From contig JAGATI010000085.1 in the NCBI GenBank assembly GCA_017621295.1, positions 1-6,444 on the forward strand: DNA of 6,444 bases, in the 5' to 3' direction. The notes below the pieces were generated by a model. The model saw only the letters and a program-made list of their open reading frames with translations. It was not told the DNA's origin and ran no database searches. Origin of the DNA: Clostridia bacterium. GTDB lineage: Bacteria; Bacillota_A; Clostridia; TANB77; CAG-508. The position numbers and the translations under genes were made by a program. Below, in pieces: positions 1 to 5,495 of this stretch (positions are counted from its first letter, which is position 1; each line of letters begins with the position of its first letter).

Positions 1-741
1 CAATATGATGATGTTATGAATACACAAAGAGAAATTATATACAAACAAAGAAGAGATGTTTTAGATGGAGAAAACTTAAAAGAAAGTATTTTAAAAATGA
101 TGGATTCTTCTATAGAAAACTTAGTAGCAGTGTATACAGCTGATGTAGAAAATGTAAATAAAGAAGCATTTATGCAAGATATTAAAATGTCATTTGATAT
201 TGATGAATTAGATAGTTTAAAACAAGAAAAAATAAATCCAGAAGATATAATAAACGAATTAAAAGAAAAAGTTAATAATATATATGAAGCAAAAGAAAAA
301 GAATTTGGAGAAGAAGATTTAAGAGAACTTGAAAGAGTTGTAATGTTAAAAGTAGTAGATCAAAAATGGATGGATCATATAGATAATATGGACGAATTAA
401 AAAACGGTATAGGCCTTCGTGCATATGGACAAAAAGATCCTGTTGTACAATACAGAATAGAAGGATTTGATATGTTTGATGAGATGGTTGAAGATATTAA
501 AAATGAAGTATCAAAAATCTTACTACACATTCAAAAGAAAGAAGGAGTAACAAGAAAAGAAACATCTCAAATTACAAATGCAAGTTTAGAAGACACAGCT
601 ATTAATTTAGTAGATGGAAATCTTTCAGAAAAAGAAGGCGGAATGAATAAAACAGTTGTAAATCAAGGGCCAAAAGTTGGAAGAAATGATTTATGTCCAT
701 GTGGAAGTGGGAAGAAATATAAAAACTGTTGTGGAAGATAG
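1..741 (+). CDS. secA: Protein translocase ATPase SecA, C-terminal part (5' truncated by window)
   Basis: SecA is the cytoplasmic ATPase motor that pushes preproteins through the SecYEG channel. The reading frame is open from base 1, and the visible 246 codons are the C-terminal part. They begin inside the conserved stretch YDDVMNTQREIIYKQRRDVL and continue through the helical scaffold/regulator region (VDQKWMDHIDNMDELKNGI, then LRAYGQKDPVVQYRIEGFDM). The protein ends with a SEC-C zinc motif, CPCGSGKKYKNCC, with cysteines at fragment residues 232, 234, 243 and 244. This zinc tail binds SecB or phospholipid in the family. In many Firmicutes secA is followed by prfB; here an integrase gene follows, so the element appears to sit just behind secA without cutting into it. 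The first ATG in the frame (position 16) is internal and not the start. Confidence 0.97.
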   Translation, partial: QYDDVMNTQREIIYKQRRDVLDGENLKESILKMMDSSIENLVAVYTADVENVNKEAFMQDIKMSFDIDELDSLKQEKINPEDIINELKEKVNNIYEAKEKEFGEEDLRELERVVMLKVVDQKWMDHIDNMDELKNGIGLRAYGQKDPVVQYRIEGFDMFDEMVEDIKNEVSKILLHIQKKEGVTRKETSQITNASLEDTAINLVDGNLSEKEGGMNKTVVNQGPKVGRNDLCPCGSGKKYKNCCGR

Positions 742-800
742 TAGTAATATCAAGGGTTACAGAGATTTAATAAAAATAAAAAACATCAAAAAAACATTAA
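742..800. other. Candidate left attachment region (att core) behind secA
   Basis: This is the stretch between the secA stop and the first putative integrase arm site, where a left attachment junction would be expected. It contains CAAGGGTTACAGAGATTT (751-768). CAGAGATTT (760-768) has a perfect inverted copy, AAATCTCTG, at 832-840. No second copy of a core is available in the window, so the exact crossover is unknown and the assignment rests on position only. Confidence 0.35.
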
Positions 801-801
801 A

Positions 802-820
802 TTGTTGCCGATTTGTTGCC
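802..820 (-). repeat. Tandem pair of GGCAACAA octamers (putative integrase arm sites, left pair)
   Basis: TTGTTGCC occurs at 802-809 and again at 813-820, start to start 11 bp. Read on the minus strand it is GGCAACAA, one transition away from the GGCGACAA pair found at 870-889 on the plus strand. Paired, helically phased copies next to an integrase gene whose product has an N-terminal arm-binding-type domain fit arm-type binding sites as known for Tn916 and lambda integrases. Binding itself is inferred. Confidence 0.6.
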
Positions 821-867
821 AAAATAAAATAAAATCTCTGAAACTATTGCAAATACTGTGTTTTACC

Positions 868-891
868 ATGGCGACAAATATGGCGACAAAT
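868..891 (+). repeat. Perfect tandem 12-bp duplication ATGGCGACAAAT (putative integrase arm sites, right pair)
   Basis: ATGGCGACAAAT occurs at 868-879 and is repeated without a gap at 880-891. The inner octamer GGCGACAA matches the minus-strand octamer of the pair at 802-820 in seven of eight positions, so two pairs face each other across about 50 bp. The G+C content of the octamers stands out in this AT-rich intergenic stretch. The likely role is arm-type binding by the adjacent integrase, or alternatively an operator controlling it. Confidence 0.6.
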
Positions 892-904
892 TGAATATGT
901 AATT

Positions 905-939
905 ATAAGCTAACATATATAAGTGTTGGCTTATTTTTT
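905..939 (+). terminator. Hairpin with U-tract upstream of the integrase gene
   Basis: ATAAGCTAACA (905-915) pairs with TGTTGGCTTAT (924-934) over 11 bp with a single G-T wobble, leaving an 8-nt loop; a run of six T follows (934-939). This looks like a moderate Rho-independent terminator. It would stop transcripts coming from secA before they enter the integrase gene, or act as an attenuator if the integrase promoter lies upstream of it. There is no room for a full promoter between the hairpin and the integrase Shine-Dalgarno at 954-961. Confidence 0.6.
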
Positions 940-973
940 ATCTACCTAATTTTAGGGGAGGTAAAATATAATT

Positions 974-2242
974 ATGGTTAGTGTAAGAAAAAGAGGTAAA
1001 GTTTATCAGTATCAATTTGATGTTGCTCCAATTGATGGTAAAAGAAAAAGAAAAACAAAATCAGGATTTGCAACAAAGAAAGAAGCTTTAGAAGAAGGAA
1101 TAAAAGCTTATAATGAATATAATCAGACAGGACATGAATTTGAAACTAGTACAATGTCATATTCTGATTATTTAGATTATTGGATGAAAGAACATTGTGA
1201 AGTTAATTTAAAATATCATACAATACAAGCATATCAAAATATTATAAAAAATCATGTAAAACCCAGATTGGGATTTTATAGATTATCGCAAATAACTACT
1301 GCTACACTTCAAGAATTTTTGAATAATATTTATGTTGAATATTCATTTTCAAAAAATTTTTTAAAGAATATACTAAAAGTTTTAAAAACTTCGTTTTCGT
1401 ATGCTTCAGATGTAGTAGATTTTGTTAAAATAAATCCAGCGCTGAAAGTAAAATTGCCTAAATATGATATTCCAGAAGAAGATCCAGCTCATATTTTTAC
1501 TAAAGAAGAAATTGATATGATTTTAAATAGATTTCAAAATAATCATGCATTTTATTATGCGGTATTAACTGCATATTATACAGGTCTTAGAGTTTCGGAA
1601 GTATTTGCTTTAACTTGGGACGATATTGATTTTGAAAATAAAACAATAACAGTTAATAAGAATGTTTTAAAAAAGAATCAAAATGGAGCAACACATGGAA
1701 GACATATTAGTGGGAAAGCTACTACTCTTTGGTATTTTGGTACATGCAAAACAAAAAGTAGTTATAGAACAATCGATATTGGTGATACGCTACTTCAAGC
1801 TTTAAAAGATTTTAAAGCTGAGCAAGAACTAAACAAAGAAGAATATGGTGATTTATATATGAAACATTATATGAAAGAAACATCAAATTATTATAATAAT
1901 AAGCCAGAAATAAAAATAATAAATGCATATTCAGAATTAGATGTTGCATTGCCAGAAACTAGATTAGTATTTGTAAAACATAATGGAGTTTTTGAAGGAA
2001 CAGATACTTGTAAATATCCATTTAAAGTTATTCATTATGAATTAGGAATAAATTGCAGATTTCACGATTTTAGAGATACACATGCTACAAGATTAATTGA
2101 ATCTGGAGCAGATATAAAAGCAGTTTCAAAAAGGTTAGGTCATAGTACAATAAGAACAACTTACGAAATATATGTAAGAGTTACAAATAAAATGAAAAAT
2201 GATACAGTTGAAAAATTTGAACAATATGCAGTAAATTTATAA
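974..2242 (+). CDS. int: Tyrosine recombinase / integrase (Tn916- and phage-type)
   Basis: This is a site-specific recombinase that integrates and excises the element by breaking and joining DNA through a tyrosine-phosphate intermediate. At 422 residues it has the usual three parts. A basic N-terminal arm-binding-type domain covers about 1-50 (YQYQFDVAPIDGKRKRKTKS). A SAM-like core-binding domain covers about 63-160, and the catalytic domain about 174-410. Catalytic residues are visible: Arg206 in TGLRVSEV, a lysine at 259 or 261 in CKTKSSYRTI, His364 and Arg367 in HDFRDTHATRL, His390 in RLGH, and the nucleophile most likely Tyr400, ten residues after that histidine. The full set suggests an active enzyme. 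A Shine-Dalgarno AGGGGAGG (954-961) lies 12 nt before the ATG, slightly far but acceptable. The gene reads away from secA into the element, and a terminator-like hairpin follows it. Confidence 0.95.
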   Translation: MVSVRKRGKVYQYQFDVAPIDGKRKRKTKSGFATKKEALEEGIKAYNEYNQTGHEFETSTMSYSDYLDYWMKEHCEVNLKYHTIQAYQNIIKNHVKPRLGFYRLSQITTATLQEFLNNIYVEYSFSKNFLKNILKVLKTSFSYASDVVDFVKINPALKVKLPKYDIPEEDPAHIFTKEEIDMILNRFQNNHAFYYAVLTAYYTGLRVSEVFALTWDDIDFENKTITVNKNVLKKNQNGATHGRHISGKATTLWYFGTCKTKSSYRTIDIGDTLLQALKDFKAEQELNKEEYGDLYMKHYMKETSNYYNNKPEIKIINAYSELDVALPETRLVFVKHNGVFEGTDTCKYPFKVIHYELGINCRFHDFRDTHATRLIESGADIKAVSKRLGHSTIRTTYEIYVRVTNKMKNDTVEKFEQYAVNL

Positions 2243-2260
2243 ATTAAGAATTAAATATAT

Positions 2261-2298
2261 AAGCTATTTCTCAAAAAAGAGATAGCTTTATTTTTTTT
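2261..2298 (+). terminator. Terminator-like hairpin between integrase and initiator genes
   Basis: AAGCTATTTCTC (2261-2272) pairs with GAGATAGCTT (2279-2288) as 6 + 4 bp around a 2-nt bulge, with an A6 loop. T, A and then eight T (2291-2298) follow. This fits a Rho-independent terminator for integrase. The T-run runs straight into the Shine-Dalgarno of the next gene (2299-2306), so any transcript that reads through carries the hairpin immediately ahead of the initiator's ribosome binding site. Confidence 0.7.
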
Positions 2299-2306
2299 GA
2301 GGAGGT
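2299..2306 (+). promoter_or_regulatory. Shine-Dalgarno GAGGAGGT that fixes the initiator start at 2315
   Basis: GAGGAGGT lies 8 nt before the ATG at 2315. The longer in-frame alternative would start at a TTG (2297) that overlaps this ribosome binding site and has only a T-run upstream, so it is very unlikely to be used. Confidence 0.85.
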
Positions 2307-2314
2307 ACTTGAAA

Positions 2315-3145
2315 ATGGAGGAAGATATTAGAGCTAATTATTATGCAATTATTCCAGCATATATTAGGTATAACAAAGAATTAAAATTTGGAGAAAGATT
2401 AATGTATGGTGAAATAACAGCATTAAGTAATAAATCAGGTTATTGTTATGCTAGTAATAAATATTTTGCAGATTTATATGGAGTTAGTCAAAGTACAATT
2501 TCAAGATGGATTTCACATTTAGCAGAACTTAATAGTATAGATGTTCAAATAATTAGAAATGAAAAGAAGGAAATTATTGAAAGAAGATTATATATAACAG
2601 ATACCCCCTATATGCAAAATTGCACATACCCCTATACGCAAAATAATCAATACCCTATACGCAAAAAGAGCAAAGAGAATATTATAAATAATAATATGTT
2701 AGATAGTTTATTTAATTATATTATAAAAAAGGAAAAGCAAATTCCAAAAGAATTTTCAAATTATGAATTGCAAATATTAGAATTACTAAATAAATATGAA
2801 TTGATTTATACACAAGATACATTACAATATATGAGAAATGAAAATATTGAAAAAGTAAAAGTAATTTGTTATTCATTAGCAATGCTAGAAAAAGAAAATG
2901 TAAGTTATCTGTTGAGCAAAATGAATAGAGAGCAAATTTTTAGTTTATATGATGAATGTAAACTCCGAGAACAAGAATATATGAATACAGATAATGAAAT
3001 TATGAGTTTTACAAATTATTTTTATAAAAGTTTAAAAGGGCAATTATTAAAGAGTAAAGGCTCTTCTTTTTTTATGCCTAAAAATAATAAATTAGAAAGT
3101 GAATCCTTTGATTCGGAAGAAGACGAAGACGAGGAAGAAAGGTAG
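2315..3145 (+). CDS. Replisome-organiser-like replication initiator with helix-turn-helix
   Basis: This is probably the protein that recognises the element's origin and recruits the host replication machinery, like lambda O and the replisome organisers of Firmicutes phages. From the ATG at 2315 it has 276 residues. The N-terminal domain (about 5-95) is of the phage replication HTH type (AIIPAYIRYNKELKFGERLM); a helix-turn-helix is visible at about 50-69 in YFADLYGVSQSTISRWISHL. A repetitive linker at about 97-120 (TPYMQN, YPYTQN, YPIRKK) is encoded by the DNA iterons at 2601-2667. The C-terminal half (about 130-245) is helical, and the tail is strongly acidic (EEDEDEEER). The acidic protein at 3152 starts 6 nt after its stop, suggesting co-translation. 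The family is inferred from the HTH pattern, the internal iterons and the position. No separate helicase loader is seen nearby, so it may bring in the host helicase by itself. Confidence 0.75.
   Translation: MEEDIRANYYAIIPAYIRYNKELKFGERLMYGEITALSNKSGYCYASNKYFADLYGVSQSTISRWISHLAELNSIDVQIIRNEKKEIIERRLYITDTPYMQNCTYPYTQNNQYPIRKKSKENIINNNMLDSLFNYIIKKEKQIPKEFSNYELQILELLNKYELIYTQDTLQYMRNENIEKVKVICYSLAMLEKENVSYLLSKMNREQIFSLYDECKLREQEYMNTDNEIMSFTNYFYKSLKGQLLKSKGSSFFMPKNNKLESESFDSEEDEDEEER
2601..2667 (+). repeat. Three iterons inside the initiator gene
   Basis: Three near-identical direct repeats of 18-19 bp are present: ATACCCCCTATATGCAAAA (2601-2619), ATACCCCTATACGCAAAA (2626-2643) and ATACCCTATACGCAAAAA (2650-2667). 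Copies start 25 and 24 bp apart. They differ mainly in the number of C (5, 4, 3) and one transition. The C-run also stands out from the A/T-rich gene. The changing C count shifts the reading frame of each copy relative to the repeat, which indicates that DNA sequence rather than peptide sequence is being conserved. They sit in the linker region of the encoded protein, as the iterons of lambda O do. Confidence 0.85.
2601..2730. other. Probable replication origin: iterons plus A/T-rich unwinding tract
   Basis: The three iterons are followed within about 10 bp by a tract at 2678-2730 that contains only three G and no C in 53 bases. Initiator-binding repeats beside an easily melted A/T tract, both inside the initiator gene, is the layout of the lambda-type origin and of several Gram-positive phage origins. 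Origin activity is inferred from this architecture. Confidence 0.65.
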
Positions 3146-3151
3146 GAAATT

Positions 3152-3598
3152 ATGACAAGAATTGAATTTTTAGAAGAAATTAAAGAAAGTTTAACAAGTC
3201 AATTAAGTTGCATTTCAGATAGTGTATTGAAAAATATGCCAAATGAAAGATTTAAAGATGAATGGAACAGAGTACAAGATAGATTAACAATAGTTAATGA
3301 ATTATTAGATGAAGAAAAAGATGAAAATACTAAAGATGAAAATAAAATAGAATTTAGAGAATTTAATTTCACTGATGAAAATTTTGGAGAAGAAACAGAA
3401 AATGTACTTATATGGAATAATAATTGTTTTGTACTTATAAGTATTTTTGAAAATGAAATTACTATTAAAAAATATTATGATGTTTTAGATTTATTTAAAG
3501 AATTTATAACAAATAGAAATGAACTTGAATTTTATAAAGTTTTAGTAAAAGACCAAGATAATGAAATTACAGATTTAAGAAAAAAACTAAAAAACTAA
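3152..3598 (+). CDS. Hypothetical acidic protein of the replication module
   Basis: I do not recognise this 148-residue protein. It is rich in Glu/Asp and Lys and has no signal peptide or membrane segment, so it is presumably cytoplasmic. The N-terminal 50 residues look helical (IEFLEEIKESLTSQLSCISD, NRVQDRLTIVNELL). A charged linker follows at about 54-67 (DEEKDENTKDENK), then a more ordered part with hydrophobic strands (ENVLIWNNNCFVLISIFENE, about 86-105), and a C-terminal helix that could form a coiled coil (KDQDNEITDLRKKL). It starts 6 nt after the initiator stop, with a GAAAGG ribosome binding site inside the end of that gene (3137-3142), so it is probably translationally coupled to it. 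A replication accessory role is possible from position only. Confidence 0.8.
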   Translation: MTRIEFLEEIKESLTSQLSCISDSVLKNMPNERFKDEWNRVQDRLTIVNELLDEEKDENTKDENKIEFREFNFTDENFGEETENVLIWNNNCFVLISIFENEITIKKYYDVLDLFKEFITNRNELEFYKVLVKDQDNEITDLRKKLKN

Positions 3599-3619
3599 TA
3601 TAAAAATGAGGTACAAAAG

Positions 3620-4168
3620 ATGAAAGTTGATATATACGATACAGATAAAAAGTACAATATTATTTATGCAGATCCGCCATGGCATTACAAAACATGGAGA
3701 GATGGAAAAGGAACTGCAAATAATTATTATCCAACAATGAAAATTGAAAACATAATTGCAATGAAAGACACAATTCAGAAAATATCTGATGAAAATTGTG
3801 TTCTTTTTTTATGGGTTACTTTTCCATGTTTAATTGAAGGTTTAAGAATTTTACTCGAATGGGGATTTAAGTATAAAACTTGTGGATTTACTTGGGTTAA
3901 GCGAAACAAAGTGAGTGATACATGGTTCTTTGGACTAGGACATTGGACTAGAGCAAATGCAGAGCTTTGTTTAATTGCAACAAAAGGAAAAATAAAAAGA
4001 GTTTCTAATAAAGTCTCCCAGATAGTAGATACACGAATTGAAGAACATAGTAAAAAGCCAGCAATAGTAAGAGATAGAATTGTTGAACTTATAGGAGATT
4101 TGCCTAGGATTGAATTATTTGCAAGACAAACTGCAGATGGATGGGATTGTTGGGGAAATGAAATTTAA
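3620..4168 (+). CDS. MT-A70 family DNA adenine-N6 methyltransferase
   Basis: This predicted enzyme moves a methyl group from S-adenosylmethionine to N6 of adenine, here presumably in DNA of the element or its host. The 182 residues carry the family's signature: the catalytic DPPW at 18-21 within YNIIYADPPWHYKTW, LFLWVT at about 62-67, FGLGHWTRANAELCLIATKG at about 104-123, HSKKP at 143-147, and the terminal block IELFARQTADGWDCWGNE at about 164-181. That is full length for the compact bacterial and phage members. A Shine-Dalgarno ATGAGGT (3606-3612) lies 7 nt before the ATG. No restriction endonuclease lies next to it, so it looks like a solitary methyltransferase. Its target sequence cannot be read from the protein. 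Confidence 0.92.
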   Translation: MKVDIYDTDKKYNIIYADPPWHYKTWRDGKGTANNYYPTMKIENIIAMKDTIQKISDENCVLFLWVTFPCLIEGLRILLEWGFKYKTCGFTWVKRNKVSDTWFFGLGHWTRANAELCLIATKGKIKRVSNKVSQIVDTRIEEHSKKPAIVRDRIVELIGDLPRIELFARQTADGWDCWGNEI

Positions 4169-4172
4169 TAAT

Positions 4173-4192
4173 TCATAATAGCTCATAATAGC
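4173..4192 (+). repeat. Tandem 10-bp duplication TCATAATAGC
   Basis: TCATAATAGC occurs twice in direct succession (4173-4182, 4183-4192), followed by TCA, in the 57-bp gap between the two methyltransferase genes. It is probably a slippage product; an operator role is possible but unsupported. Confidence 0.6.
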
Positions 4193-4212
4193 TCAAATTT
4201 ACAAAAGAAATT

Positions 4213-4220
4213 GGAGAGGT
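4213..4220 (+). promoter_or_regulatory. Shine-Dalgarno GGAGAGGT that fixes the cytosine methyltransferase start at 4226
   Basis: GGAGAGGT ends 5 nt before the ATG at 4226. The longer in-frame candidate starts at a TTG (4211) that overlaps this site and would add five residues ahead of the usual N-terminus of the family, in which LSLFTGIG lies very close to the start. The ATG at 4226 is therefore preferred. Confidence 0.85.
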
Positions 4221-4225
4221 TACAC

Positions 4226-5290
4226 ATGATAAGATTATTAAGTTTATTTACAGGAATAGGAGCTTTTGAAAAAGCATTAAGAAGTTTAAACATACCTTAT
4301 GAATTAGTAGGATTTTCAGAAATAGATAAATTTGCAGTAAAAAGTTACTGTGCAATTCATAATGTAGATGAAAAAAAGAATTTAGGTGATATTAGAAATA
4401 TTAAAACAGAGAATTTAAAAGAAGTGGATTTTATGACTTGGGGATTTCCTTGCCAGGATATTTCTATTGCTGGAAATTTAAAAGGAATTGAAGAAGGAAA
4501 AACAAGAAGTGGTTTATATTTTGAAGGATATAGAATTTTAAAAGATGTTATGCCAAAGGTTAGCATTATAGAAAATGTTAAAAATTTAACCAGTAAGAGA
4601 TTTAGAGAAAAGTTTGTTAAAATATTACAAGATATTGAAGATGCAGGTTACAATAATTATTGGCGAGTTCTAAATGCTAAAGATTATGGAGTGCCACAAA
4701 ATAGAGAAAGAGTATTTGTCGTATCTATTAGAAAAGATATTGATAAATGCTCTTTTAATTTTCCAGATAAACAATTTTTAAAGATAAGATTAAAAGATTT
4801 ACTAGAAGATAATGTAGATGAAAAATATTATTTATCAGATAAAGCAATAGGAAGATTAATAAAGCATTCTAACAAAATAATTACAAAACCAGAAAATCCA
4901 AATGTAAGCGCTTGTTTAGTGGCAAGCTATTATAAAATGGGAGCAAGAGATGAACAATATATAAAAGATGATAATGTAAGAAGAATTACAGGAGTATTTG
5001 ATACAGAAAATAAAAAACATCAATCTGGAAGTATATATGATAAAAACGGTTTATCTCCCACTTTAACAAGTGGTGGAGGAGGGCATGTGCAACCGCATAT
5101 TTTAGTAAATAAAGAAACAATGTTTAATCCGTACAATAAAACTACAATAAATAATATAGCACCCACGCAAACAACAAATTGTGGAAATATAAATTCAAGT
5201 GCAGCAGTTTTAATTACAGAAGATGGAAAACAATGTTTCAGAATAAGAAAACTAACTCCAAAAGAGTGCTGGAGATTAATGCGGATTTAA
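4226..5290 (+). CDS. DNA cytosine-C5 methyltransferase, truncated by frameshift at about 5282
   Basis: This is an enzyme of the Dcm/HhaI family that methylates carbon 5 of cytosine in DNA using S-adenosylmethionine. From the ATG at 4226 the uninterrupted frame gives 354 residues. Motif I (LSLFTGIGAFE) is at 5-15, motif IV (GFPCQD) has the catalytic Cys76, motif VI is ENV at 116-118, and motif VIII is QNRERVF at 158-164. A target-recognition region spans about 190-335 (including SPTLTSGGGG and IAPTQTT), and motif IX is RIRKLTPKECWRL at 339-351. The frame then ends in Met-Arg-Ile-stop, where the family has Gly-Phe. Removing the C at 5282 restores GFKDEDF and a natural C-terminus with motif X, giving a 403-residue protein. 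Without motif X the truncated product would probably be inactive, because that helix helps form the cofactor pocket. No partner restriction enzyme is visible. Confidence 0.93.
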   Translation: MIRLLSLFTGIGAFEKALRSLNIPYELVGFSEIDKFAVKSYCAIHNVDEKKNLGDIRNIKTENLKEVDFMTWGFPCQDISIAGNLKGIEEGKTRSGLYFEGYRILKDVMPKVSIIENVKNLTSKRFREKFVKILQDIEDAGYNNYWRVLNAKDYGVPQNRERVFVVSIRKDIDKCSFNFPDKQFLKIRLKDLLEDNVDEKYYLSDKAIGRLIKHSNKIITKPENPNVSACLVASYYKMGARDEQYIKDDNVRRITGVFDTENKKHQSGSIYDKNGLSPTLTSGGGGHVQPHILVNKETMFNPYNKTTINNIAPTQTTNCGNINSSAAVLITEDGKQCFRIRKLTPKECWRLMRI

Positions 5291-5438
5291 AGATGAAGAT
5301 TTTGAAAAAGCAAAAAGTGTTGGAATATCTGATACACAACTATACAAACAAGCAGGAAATTCCATTGTTGTAAATGTTTTAGTAGAACTATTTAAAAAAC
5401 TAATTTTAGAAGATTGCACAACTATTAAATTCTTATAA
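5283..5438 (+). pseudogene. Out-of-frame C-terminal part of the cytosine-C5 methyltransferase (motif X)
   Basis: In the frame starting at 5283 the DNA encodes 51 residues that continue the methyltransferase: GFKDEDFEKA, then QLYKQAGNSIVVNVLVELFK, ending in a TAA at 5436-5438. QAGNSIVV is the typical motif X. There is no ATG, GTG or TTG start and no ribosome binding site in this frame, so it would not be made as a separate subunit as in split C5 methyltransferases. The simplest reading is one inserted base (C5282), either a recent mutation or a sequencing/assembly error. The good preservation of the tail argues for a recent event. Confidence 0.88.
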
Positions 5439-5495
5439 ATTAAGTATTGTAATTATATTGCCTAAAGAAAAATTAAAAACAAAGGAGTAGTCAAT

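Noticed and set aside
891..921. An integrase promoter with TTGAAT at 891-896 and TATATA at 916-921.
   Set aside because: The spacing is 19 bp, both boxes are weak, and the start point would fall inside the terminator hairpin. A/T-rich DNA gives such matches by chance.
2601..2667. The three short repeats as a CRISPR array.
   Set aside because: Repeats are only about 18 bp with 6-7 bp between them, lie inside a coding frame and vary in length. These are iterons, not repeats with spacers.
4357..4566. A 69-residue open frame on the minus strand inside the cytosine methyltransferase gene.
   Set aside because: It lies entirely antisense to the region coding methyltransferase motif IV and its surroundings, has no ribosome binding site, and reads as a shadow of A/T-rich coding DNA.
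3620..5290. A restriction-modification system.
   Set aside because: Two methyltransferases are present but no neighbouring gene shows endonuclease motifs. The flanking products at 3152 and 5496 lack PD-(D/E)XK or HNH patterns.
5279..5293. Programmed +1 frameshifting as the standard explanation for the broken methyltransferase.
   Set aside because: No upstream Shine-Dalgarno-like stimulator of the prfB type is seen. The conserved Gly-Phe is restored by removing one base but not by a shift at ATT TAA. An inserted base is simpler; the shift is kept only as an alternative in the finding.
5179..5373. A 64-residue plus-strand open frame overlapping the end of the methyltransferase.
   Set aside because: It is neither the frame before nor after the frameshift. 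The other two frames carry motifs IX and X, so this third frame is a shadow.
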